Assembly: GCA_934394515.1 (NCBI GenBank)
Contig: CAKRRU010000051.1
Location: forward strand, 1 to 17,246
Reading direction: 5' to 3'
Length of the DNA: 17,246 nt
From: an uncultured Acetatifactor sp.
GTDB lineage: Bacteria; Bacillota; Clostridia; Lachnospirales; Lachnospiraceae
The notes beneath the pieces are model-generated. The model worked only from the letters and a program-made list of their open reading frames with translations, searched no databases and was not told the DNA's origin. Positions 1 through 5,717 of this stretch are shown here, one piece after another (within the stretch, counting starts at the first letter, position 1; every line of letters starts with the position of its first letter). Position numbers and translations under genes: made by a program.

Positions 1-173
1 TGCCGGAAAAAGAAATGTTGTTCATTGTGGTAAAAAGTGAGCAGAAAAATTCCATCATGCGTGCTATAATGGAAAAGGCGGGACTGGAGAGCAAGGCAAA
101 AAGCATCGTATTCTCCCTTCCCGTGACAGATACAGCAGGCATGCGCCTGATGGAGGAGATGGGAGAAACATGA
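1..173 (+). CDS. P-II-like nitrogen regulator family protein, C-terminal part
   Basis: This gene is cut by the left edge of the window. Codons can be read from base 3, giving 56 residues before the TGA at 171-173. The visible sequence begins PEKEMLFIVVKSEQKNSIMR and continues with a helix (AIMEKAGLESKAKSIVFSLPV). That matches the second half of the ferredoxin-like fold of P-II/GlnB-like signal proteins, where a strand leads into a helix and then a GxxFSLPV-type strand. P-II proteins bind 2-oxoglutarate and ATP/ADP and control nitrogen transport or assimilation. The T-loop is outside the window, so the subtype cannot be judged. The stop overlaps the next start as ATGA, so the two genes are probably co-translated. 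The family call rests on the end of the protein only. Confidence 0.6.
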   Translation, partial: PEKEMLFIVVKSEQKNSIMRAIMEKAGLESKAKSIVFSLPVTDTAGMRLMEEMGET

Positions 174-1276
174 TAAACGGCTTATCCCGGCCCAGAAAAC
201 AGTTTCTGGATGTGCTCAGGGTACTGGCGACCTGTGCAGTGGTGCTGATGCACGTGCTGACAGGCGCAACAGACGTGACAGATGCGTCAAAAATGCCGGA
301 ATACCGGGGACTGCTGTTGGCAGTGATGGATCTGGTGACATGGTGTGTTCCTGTATTTTTACTGATTTCAGGATATTTATTTTTAGACCCGGAGCGGGAA
401 TTGACCTATCCGGTGATGATTAAAAAATATTGCAGGAGGATTGCATTGGCGATCCTCCTATTCGGCGTTCCTTACGCCTGTTCCGAACTGATGGTGGCAG
501 AGAGAAGCTTCCGTATGGGAATGCTCCCGGAGGCACTACGGCTGACACTGACAGGGCATACCTGGTCCCATATGTGGTATCTGTATCTGATCTTTTTCCT
601 GTACCTGATGACACCACTGTTGAAAAAAGCTTTGCAGGTGCTTCCCCAATGGTGTATCCGGGGTGTATTATTGCTTCTTTTTGTGGGAAGCAGCATGATG
701 CCTTTTATGAATAAGGTACTGAATAACAGTGTACTTCCTGTACTTCCGGATGGAGGTATCCATGTCCTGTATTATATTTGTGGATACTTTTTTGCCCAAT
801 GGGAGAAAACGGTGGATAAAAAAGAAAAAATGCAGAAGGTTTTTGGAACCATGGGAGCGGTACTGATGCTGGGAATGGCAGGCAGCAGACTGTTGGCAGA
901 TTTTCAGATCCAGATGGCGTACAATTATCCTTTTACTGTACTGCTTGCCCTTTTACTGTTTGCCGCAGGATGGAGTGGCAGCCCCGAAAAACGATCCGGC
1001 GAAGAAGTGCAAAAGCACCGGACCCTCTGGCAGGCGGCAGGCACTTTGAGCTTTGCTGTATACCTGGTACATCCGGTGTATGTAAATCTGCTCTATAAAT
1101 TTATGAAGATCACACCGTTTACGCTGTTGGAGCAGAGCGGCGTGCAGTCTGTGGCCGCAGGCCGGGTACGGCTGCTTTTCCTGCTGCTTGCCTTCTGCCT
1201 GCCGGTACTGGCGCTGTCAATGGCAACCGCATGGCTGCTTCGTAAGATTCCGGTGCTCAGAAAATATGTGTTGTGA
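170..1276 (+). CDS. acyltransferase-3 family integral membrane acyltransferase
   Basis: The product is a 368-residue, very hydrophobic protein with about ten predicted membrane segments. The N-terminus reads FLDVLRVLATCAVVLMHV and carries the R-x10-H pattern (R17, H28) in the first membrane helix that is typical of acyltransferase-3 (OafA/OatA-type) proteins. These enzymes move an acyl group, usually acetyl, onto surface polysaccharides, peptidoglycan or lipids at the membrane. The length matches stand-alone members without the extracellular SGNH domain. The last helices contain FAVYLVHPVYVNLLYKF, matching the late 'hP' helix of the family. The ATG overlaps the stop of the P-II-like gene (ATGA), and the GGAGG and GGAGA runs at 152-166 serve as ribosome binding site, so the two are likely one operon. 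The acceptor substrate cannot be told from sequence. Confidence 0.85.
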   Translation: MINGLSRPRKQFLDVLRVLATCAVVLMHVLTGATDVTDASKMPEYRGLLLAVMDLVTWCVPVFLLISGYLFLDPERELTYPVMIKKYCRRIALAILLFGVPYACSELMVAERSFRMGMLPEALRLTLTGHTWSHMWYLYLIFFLYLMTPLLKKALQVLPQWCIRGVLLLLFVGSSMMPFMNKVLNNSVLPVLPDGGIHVLYYICGYFFAQWEKTVDKKEKMQKVFGTMGAVLMLGMAGSRLLADFQIQMAYNYPFTVLLALLLFAAGWSGSPEKRSGEEVQKHRTLWQAAGTLSFAVYLVHPVYVNLLYKFMKITPFTLLEQSGVQSVAAGRVRLLFLLLAFCLPVLALSMATAWLLRKIPVLRKYVL

Positions 1277-1342
1277 ACAGCTGTCGGAAGGACTGGAAAC
1301 GTCTGTGCAGACTGGCGTTTCAATCTGTTATAGGGAGAATTT

Positions 1343-2317
1343 ATGATAGAAATTAAACCAGAAGCGAAAAAAACGGATGGTATTACAAATGATTTAGTTA
1401 AAATCGTTCAACCGTCGATTGAAAAAATGATTTATGTTATTAGAGATAAGCAAGTTATGTTGGATAGTGATCTTGCCGTTCTTTACCAGGTTGAGACAGG
1501 GGCATTGAATAGAGCAGTAAAAAGAAATATCAGTAGATTCCCAGAAGATTTTCGTTTTCAGCTCACGAAAGAGGAATATCAAAACTTGAGATGCCAAACT
1601 GGCATTTCAAGTTTTGCGCAGGACGAAAATAATTATGGTGGTCGCAGGACTCTTCCTTATGTATTTACAGAGCAGGGAATCTCTATGTTGGCGAGTGTGC
1701 TGCATAGTGAAGTGGCAATTAAGGTAAGCATTGGTATTATGCGCGCATTCGTGGAAATGAGGCGATTTATTGCTAATAATGCCTTGCTTTTTGAACGTAT
1801 CAGTAATGTGGAGTTAAAACAACTGGAATATCAAAAGCAAACGGATGAAAAATTGGATCAGATATTTGAATATATATCGGACCATGAGGAATCAAATCAG
1901 AAAGTCTTTTTTGACGGCCAGATATATGATGCTTTTAGTCTGATTGTCAGCCTGATTCAAAAAGCGGAAAAGGAAATCGTTTTAATTGATGGCTATGTGG
2001 ATGTAGGAACGCTGAATCTTCTCGCAAAAAAGAATGAGAATGTGGCTGTTGTGATGTATACATTGAAAAGAACCAAGTTATCTCAAGAAGATGTTGATAA
2101 TTTCAACAGCCAGTATCCTTTACTGGAAGTGCGGTACACGAAAGTATTTCATGATCGCTTTTTAATCTTGGATAAGAAAAATGCTTATCATATAGGAGCC
2201 TCCTTAAAAGATGCAGGAAAAAAGTGTTTTGGAATTACTCTGATTGAGGATGATGGTATTGTGAGAGACATTCTTCAGAGATTGGAGATTGAAACGGAAC
2301 TCCTCGGCAGCGTGTGA
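1343..2317 (+). CDS. ORF6N domain protein with phospholipase-D-like C-terminal domain
   Basis: The product has 324 residues. Residues about 25-130 match the ORF6N/KilA-N-type DNA-binding domain common in phage antirepressors: MIYVIRDKQVMLDSDLAVLY, then the R-N-x-x-R-F-P-E-D-F-x-F-x-L segment, and LPYVFTEQGISMLASVL. Residues about 140-195 look like a charged linker or coiled coil. Residues about 196-310 (SLIVSLIQKAEKEIVLIDGY, then FHDRFLILD and HIGASLKD) resemble half of a phospholipase-D nuclease fold. The expected HxKx4D motif is present as HxRx4D (H270, R272, D277). The DNA is clearly more AT-rich than the genes on either side, which suggests acquisition. The start is supported by AGGGAGA at 1332-1338. 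A role as antirepressor-like regulator or in mobile-element biology is inference; a nuclease role is uncertain because of the Lys-to-Arg change. Confidence 0.8.
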   Translation: MIEIKPEAKKTDGITNDLVKIVQPSIEKMIYVIRDKQVMLDSDLAVLYQVETGALNRAVKRNISRFPEDFRFQLTKEEYQNLRCQTGISSFAQDENNYGGRRTLPYVFTEQGISMLASVLHSEVAIKVSIGIMRAFVEMRRFIANNALLFERISNVELKQLEYQKQTDEKLDQIFEYISDHEESNQKVFFDGQIYDAFSLIVSLIQKAEKEIVLIDGYVDVGTLNLLAKKNENVAVVMYTLKRTKLSQEDVDNFNSQYPLLEVRYTKVFHDRFLILDKKNAYHIGASLKDAGKKCFGITLIEDDGIVRDILQRLEIETELLGSV

Positions 2318-2375
2318 AAAACGGATCGTTTAGAATTCAATCATCAGGCGGTAGTTGTTGCTTTTGTCTGCAATC

Positions 2376-2406
2376 AAGAAGGAGCCTCGACCAGGGGCTC
2401 CTTCTT
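2376..2406. terminator. bidirectional intrinsic terminator between convergent genes
   Basis: A perfect 11-bp stem (AAGAAGGAGCC at 2376-2386, GGCTCCTTCTT at 2396-2406) encloses a 9-nt loop. The pyrimidine-rich right arm and A-rich left arm give a U-rich end in either direction. It lies between the ends of the ORF6N gene (plus) and the methyltransferase gene (minus), so it probably ends both transcripts. Confidence 0.75.
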
Positions 2407-2431
2407 AATTCTGCTTATGATGTTAGTTAGA

Positions 2432-3331
2432 TCAGTTCCGCTGCCAGCGTCCGGAAGCACCGCAGGGCAGTATCAGACCACTCTCAGTGACGGGGAGACC
2501 GATCTCCCCGGCTTCCACATGACCGCCGAACTTTTTCGTCAGGGTGGAATTCATCATATAGGACAGCACGGCGGGCTGTAATCCTGTGGTATAGGAATTG
2601 ATCAGGAAGAACAGCGCATCATCAGACAAAAGCTGTGCGGTCAGTCCCACGAAATCCCAGATATTGTCTTCTATTTTCCAGATTTCCCCCTTGGGTCCTC
2701 TGCCGTAGGAAGGAGGATCCATGATGATGCCGTCGTATTTGTTGCCGCGGCGGATCTCACGCTCCACGAACTTCATGCAGTCGTCCACCAGCCAGCGGAT
2801 GGGAGCATCGGCAAGCCCGCTGGCGGCAGCATTTTCCTTCGCCCAGCCGACCATACCCTTGGAAGCATCCACATGAGTGACCGCTGCTCCGGCAGCTGCG
2901 GCGGATACCGTGGCACCGCCGGTGTAGGCGAAGAGGTTCAGCACCTTTACAGGTCTGTCTGCCTCATGGATCAGGGTGGAGAACCAGTCCCAGTTCACCG
3001 CCTGCTCCGGGAACAGACCGGTATGCTTGAAGCTGAAGGGCTTCAGATGGAAGGTCAGAGGATCAGCCTTGCCGGGAGCTTCCTTCTGGAAAGGCAGAGT
3101 GTAATGGATCGCCCATTCATCCGGCAGATGGAAAAATTCCCATTCGCCGCCGCCCTTGGCACTCCTGTGGTAATGACCGTTTTTCTGTTTCCAGCCCTTA
3201 TGATCGTGAGGCGTCTTCCAGATGACCTGGGGATCCGGACGGACGAGAATATAATCTCCCCAACGCTCCAGTTTTTCTCCGCTGGACGTATCCAGCACTT
3301 CGTAATCTTTCCAATGATCTGCAATCCACAT
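2432..3331 (-). CDS. class I SAM-dependent methyltransferase, RlmI-like (COG1092 type)
   Basis: The product has 299 residues. The methyltransferase core begins near residue 130 with VLNLFAYTGGATVSAAAAG (SAM-binding motif I), followed by THVDASKGMVGWAKENAA (acidic residue binding the ribose). At about residue 204 comes IIMDPPSYGRGPKGEIW, the DPP-S/F motif of RNA (cytosine-5) and related methyltransferases. RlmI-type enzymes act on 23S rRNA. This protein is about 100 residues shorter than E. coli RlmI and shows no PUA domain; instead it has a short N-terminal beta-rich segment (MWIADHWKDYEVLDTSSGEK). The target base is therefore uncertain and no symbol is given. A purine-rich binding site (AGAAAGG on the minus strand, about 3341-3350) precedes the ATG. 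It reads toward the ORF6N gene and is separated from it by a terminator. Confidence 0.85.
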   Translation of the reverse strand: MWIADHWKDYEVLDTSSGEKLERWGDYILVRPDPQVIWKTPHDHKGWKQKNGHYHRSAKGGGEWEFFHLPDEWAIHYTLPFQKEAPGKADPLTFHLKPFSFKHTGLFPEQAVNWDWFSTLIHEADRPVKVLNLFAYTGGATVSAAAAGAAVTHVDASKGMVGWAKENAAASGLADAPIRWLVDDCMKFVEREIRRGNKYDGIIMDPPSYGRGPKGEIWKIEDNIWDFVGLTAQLLSDDALFFLINSYTTGLQPAVLSYMMNSTLTKKFGGHVEAGEIGLPVTESGLILPCGASGRWQRN

Positions 3332-3374
3332 ATATAATAAACCTTTCTGTTGTAAACTTGTGATTCCTCTTTAT

Positions 3375-3403
3375 AGAATATAATAGAAGAAAAACTTTTT
3401 CAA
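3375..3403 (-). promoter_or_regulatory. promoter of the methyltransferase gene
   Basis: Reading the minus strand, TTGAAA (3398-3403) and TATTCT (3375-3380) are separated by 17 bp. The predicted start point falls about 35-40 bp before the ATG. The -10 box is only 4/6 to consensus, so the call is moderate. Confidence 0.45.
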
Positions 3404-3473
3404 GGAATACTTGCATTGGCTGATATCGGCACACGGGAATCGTGTGTGCTTTGACCGGAAAATGCAGCAGGGA

Positions 3474-3520
3474 TAGCAAAATAACCAAATTTGAGTGGTG
3501 TAGATTTGGCTATTTTACTA
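3474..3520. repeat. imperfect 17-bp inverted repeat beside the Rpn promoter
   Basis: The left arm TAGCAAAATAACCAAAT (3474-3490) pairs with ATTTGGCTATTTTACTA (3504-3520), with two mismatches and a 13-nt centre. The right arm ends two bases before the TTGACA box of the downstream promoter. It could be a regulator site, or a terminator-like hairpin for transcripts entering from either side; neither arm is followed by a long T run. Confidence 0.55.
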
Positions 3521-3522
3521 CG

Positions 3523-3551
3523 TTGACAATTAAATATTCGTTTGCTATGCT
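3523..3551 (+). promoter_or_regulatory. strong sigma-A-type promoter before the Rpn gene
   Basis: A perfect TTGACA (3523-3528) is separated by 17 bp from TATGCT (3546-3551, 4/6). The AT-rich spacer and correct orientation make this the likely promoter of the Rpn-family gene at 3742, with a leader of about 185 nt. Confidence 0.65.
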
Positions 3552-3741
3552 CTATGCATAAGCAGATTTTCTATTTCGAATTTCTATATCAGCGAAAGCC
3601 GATGTCTATGACTTCAGAGGAATCCCTGCTTAACTACCCAATAATTACAATAGAGCAGGAGGAAGGCATAGAGTGGATTGAAATTCGATTCTGTGACGGT
3701 ATCGGTATTTTCTCCTGTGGAAAGTGCAAAGGAGAATGTGA

Positions 3742-4560
3742 ATGGCAAAACGATACGAAGAACTTACAATCGCAGATGACTTTATGTTCGGTAAAGTGAT
3801 GGAAGATATGGAACTTTGCCGGGATTCGTTGGAGTGTCTGTTACAGACACCAGTGGGAAAACTGGAAGGCATACAGACACAGCGGGGATTTCGATATACT
3901 TCGGATGGTAAACCGGTTCGCCTGGATATGTATGCAAGGGACAGGAAACGTGTCTACGATGCGGAGATGCAAAACCTGAATCACCAGTCGACAGAGAAAC
4001 TTGCACTGCCGAAAAGAAGCCGGTTTTATCAATCCACGATGGATACGGATCATCTTAGCAAAGGGAAATCTTATCGGGAATTACCGGAAGGAAGAGTATT
4101 ATTCCTTTGCACCTTTGACCCTTTTGGACTGGGATATGCGAAGTATTCTTTCCAGAACCGTTGTGAAGAAAACCTGGAATTGTGTCTGAAAGACGGTACT
4201 GAGAAGATTTTTTATAACTGTGTCAGTGATGCGAAGAATATACCGGAACATCTGAAAAAGTTATATGATTATATTAGAACCGGAAAGGTAGGAGATGACC
4301 TTACCCGGAGGATAGATGAGGCAGTAATTAAGGCCAGAAAGAATGAAGTGTGGAGGTCCGAGTACATGAAAGAATTATTACATGACGATGACATCAGGGA
4401 AGAGGGCAGAGAAGCTGGCAGGGTACAGGGAAGAGCAGAAGGTGAAAGCCTGCTGCTTGCACTGATTTCCCGAATGGCAGCGGGGGGAGATGCAGACAAG
4501 GCAGCACAGCTGGCAGACCCTAAAGTATTGAAAGCAATGCAAAAGAAGTATGGAATGTAA
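3742..4560 (+). CDS. Rpn-family PD-(D/E)XK nuclease / putative transposase
   Basis: The product has 272 residues. The N-terminus (YEELTIADDFMFGKVMED) and the nuclease core match the Rpn/recombination-promoting nuclease family, known in Clostridia as PD-(D/E)XK nuclease family transposase. The catalytic pattern is intact: D62 in VRLDMYARD, then E75 and Q77 in VYDAEMQN, that is D-x12-E-x-Q. The C-terminus carries the usual Gly/Glu/Arg repeats (REEGREAGRVQGRAEGE), followed by a short helical tail ending MQKKYGM. Related E. coli Rpn proteins are DNA endonucleases that promote RecA-independent recombination; whether this one moves DNA is unknown. AAAGGAG at 3728-3734 sits 7 bp before the ATG and fixes the start. 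It stands alone between its own promoter and a terminator. Confidence 0.85.
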   Translation: MAKRYEELTIADDFMFGKVMEDMELCRDSLECLLQTPVGKLEGIQTQRGFRYTSDGKPVRLDMYARDRKRVYDAEMQNLNHQSTEKLALPKRSRFYQSTMDTDHLSKGKSYRELPEGRVLFLCTFDPFGLGYAKYSFQNRCEENLELCLKDGTEKIFYNCVSDAKNIPEHLKKLYDYIRTGKVGDDLTRRIDEAVIKARKNEVWRSEYMKELLHDDDIREEGREAGRVQGRAEGESLLLALISRMAAGGDADKAAQLADPKVLKAMQKKYGM

Positions 4561-4573
4561 TAATACAAAATAA

Positions 4574-4608
4574 AGAAGAACGCACCGATCATACCGGTGC
4601 GTTCTTTT
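4574..4608. terminator. bidirectional intrinsic terminator
   Basis: A perfect 12-bp stem (AAGAACGCACCG at 4576-4587, CGGTGCGTTCTT at 4595-4606) encloses a 7-nt loop. TT follows on the plus strand, and a run rich in T follows on the minus strand. It sits between the convergent Rpn and merR-type genes and should stop both. Confidence 0.85.
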
Positions 4609-4612
4609 GCCG

Positions 4613-5392
4613 TTACAGCTTTATGGGAACGGCTATCTGCGTGATATAGTCCCCGGTATTTTCTCCCCGGCTTGGCGGACCTTCGAGATAAATTGAGCGG
4701 AACGGTCCCGTCATGCAGACATGATTTTCTTCCACGTACTTTGCCAGGGCGTGAAATGCTTTGGAAATCTCATCATAAGCGCCACGGAAATAAATACACA
4801 GTGCAGGTGTTTCCGCAAATTCCATCCGCTCAGGCCCTGTGAAGCTGCTCTCCATAGGGATACAGCACATCAGATCAAGTGTATCGGAATCCTGCGACAT
4901 CCGCATGGTAAACATCCGCGCAACCATAGACATCATACCGGTTCTCGCAGCAGCAATATAGGTTTCACGCAGACGATCCGAAGCATCGGCAATATCCCGG
5001 CATTGATACCGGCGGGCGTAACACACCTGCTGTGGAAGCGTCGTGCTGCGAACGGTCAGATCCCCATACCTGGCGGCACGCACCTGCAGCAGCTGAATAT
5101 TGCGGTCAAGTGCCGCCCGCAGATCCATCAGCCTTTGCAGATGGGCATCTATATTATCCGTACAGTAATAATAGTCCGCAATTTCATTCAGGGAGAGTCC
5201 CAGCGTCTGCAGGGACTTGATGGAACGTATCTGCGTCATATTATCTGCGGTATAGTAACGATATCTGGTGTTCTCATCCTTCACGGCGGGAGTCAGCAGC
5301 CCCTTTTCTTCATAGACCAGAATTGTTTTTCTGGTTACACCGAGTATTTTTGCTATTTCACCGATCTGAAACAGATTTTCATCTTTTTGCAT
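4613..5392 (-). CDS. MerR-family transcriptional regulator with GyrI-like effector domain
   Basis: The product has 259 residues. Residues about 8-34 form the MerR winged helix (FQIGEIAKILGVTRKTILVY, EEKGLLTP), followed by the wing RYRYYTADNMTQIRSIKSLQ. Residues about 75-105 form the dimer coiled coil. From about residue 108 onward the protein resembles the GyrI/BmrR-type ligand-binding domain (CIYFRGAYDEISKAFHALAKYVEENH, and RSIYLEGPPS). BmrR-like proteins bind lipophilic or cationic compounds and activate a promoter with an over-long spacer by twisting the DNA. Exactly such an operator lies just upstream (5424-5454). The binding site GAGGAAAA on the minus strand supports the ATG at 5390-5392. 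In many such systems the target is a divergent efflux gene; here the promoter leads into a surface-protein gene. Confidence 0.9.
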   Translation of the reverse strand: MQKDENLFQIGEIAKILGVTRKTILVYEEKGLLTPAVKDENTRYRYYTADNMTQIRSIKSLQTLGLSLNEIADYYYCTDNIDAHLQRLMDLRAALDRNIQLLQVRAARYGDLTVRSTTLPQQVCYARRYQCRDIADASDRLRETYIAAARTGMMSMVARMFTMRMSQDSDTLDLMCCIPMESSFTGPERMEFAETPALCIYFRGAYDEISKAFHALAKYVEENHVCMTGPFRSIYLEGPPSRGENTGDYITQIAVPIKL

Positions 5393-5423
5393 CGTACTTT
5401 TCCTCGTTTTTTGTCGAAACTGT

Positions 5424-5454
5424 TTGACTCGTCCCCCAGGGGACGATGTACCAT
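5424..5454 (+). promoter_or_regulatory. MerR-type operator/promoter, facing away from merR
   Basis: TTGACT (5424-5429) and TACCAT (5449-5454) are separated by 19 bp, the over-long spacing typical of MerR-activated promoters. The spacer holds the palindrome TCGTCCCC-CA-GGGGACGA (5429-5446), two perfect 8-bp half-sites around CA. Transcription would run rightward and start near 5461. No terminator is visible before the surface-protein ATG at 5714. Confidence 0.8.
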
Positions 5455-5455
5455 T

Positions 5456-5484
5456 AATATAGCAGAATGTAAACAGACTGACAA
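5456..5484 (-). promoter_or_regulatory. promoter of the merR-type gene
   Basis: On the minus strand TTGTCA (complement of 5479-5484) is followed after 17 bp by TATATT (complement of 5456-5461). The transcript would start at the edge of the MerR palindrome, so the regulator probably also controls itself. A GAGGA ribosome binding site lies between start point and ATG. Confidence 0.6.
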
Positions 5485-5713
5485 GATAAAAAAGCCGGTC
5501 TGTCTATCAGGGTAGCTGTCGATGCCGGTGCAAAGTCTGCCATCAAGCCCGGAAAAAGTGCCACCTTATGTGTGGAAATGTAATTCACGACAAAATCGGG
5601 TCAATTCATGCAAAAAATAGTTTTATGAGGGTAAAAAGAGTTACAATGTTTATAAATAATGGATTTACGATATACGGAATGACAGGCGTAAGGCGCCAAC
5701 CAAGGAGGAACTT
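5461..5713 (+). other. long 5' leader of the surface-protein gene
   Basis: About 250 nt separate the predicted MerR-controlled start point from the surface-protein ATG. The leader holds a short inverted repeat (ACAGAC 5473-5478 / GTCTGT 5498-5503), a 31-codon stopless stretch of coding character that ends at the TAA at 5581-5583, an AT-rich segment with TACAAT at 5642-5647 that could be a second -10 box without a good -35, and a GGCG/CGCC hairpin (5685-5697). The ribosome binding site AAGGAGG is at 5702-5708. I could not match it to a riboswitch class I know. Confidence 0.4.
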
Positions 5714-5717
5714 ATGA
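5568..5717 (+). CDS. possible 49-codon upstream ORF overlapping the surface-protein start
   Basis: ATG at 5568 opens a 49-codon frame whose TGA (5715-5717) overlaps the next ATG (5714-5716), the arrangement seen in translational coupling. The C-terminal part is basic (GMTGVRRQPRRNL). Only a weak purine run (GGAAAAAG) stands before the ATG. The peptide has no recognisable domain, and the frame may be open by chance, since the leader is AT-rich with few stops in this phase. Conservation of the frame in related leaders would be needed to accept it. Confidence 0.2.
   Translation: MCGNVIHDKIGSIHAKNSFMRVKRVTMFINNGFTIYGMTGVRRQPRRNL

Larger units (their letters stand above)
3332..3741. other. 410-bp intergenic region with divergent promoters
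   Basis: This stretch holds the minus-strand promoter of the methyltransferase gene (3375-3403), a small 6-bp hairpin (CACACG/CGTGTG at 3430-3446), a longer inverted repeat (3474-3520), and the plus-strand promoter of the Rpn gene (3523-3551). A transcript starting near 3558 would have an untranslated leader of about 185 nt before the Rpn ATG. I see no convincing gene in it: an 85-codon reading frame starting at 3542 would begin inside the promoter -35/-10 spacer and runs into the Rpn gene. Confidence 0.6.

Noticed and set aside
1297..1320. Hairpin after the acyltransferase gene (AAACGTCTG / CAGAC...GTTT)
   Set aside because: The stem needs a 4-nt bulge and has no T run after it, so I do not call it a terminator.
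3542..3799. 85-codon frame ahead of the Rpn gene
   Set aside because: Its ATG lies inside the -35/-10 spacer of the promoter, it has no ribosome binding site, and it runs out of frame into the Rpn coding sequence. A start at a later ATG (3602) also lacks a binding site.
4721..5515. 264-codon plus-strand frame across the merR-type gene
   Set aside because: It lies opposite a regulator with an intact helix-turn-helix and ligand domain, and its translation shows no recognisable domain.
5461..5640. Adhesin leader considered as a riboswitch (c-di-GMP, cobalamin, SAM, c-di-AMP classes)
   Set aside because: A GGTGCAAAG word at 5528-5536 recalls a c-di-GMP-I core fragment, but the partner segments and helices are absent. 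I could not fit any class I know.
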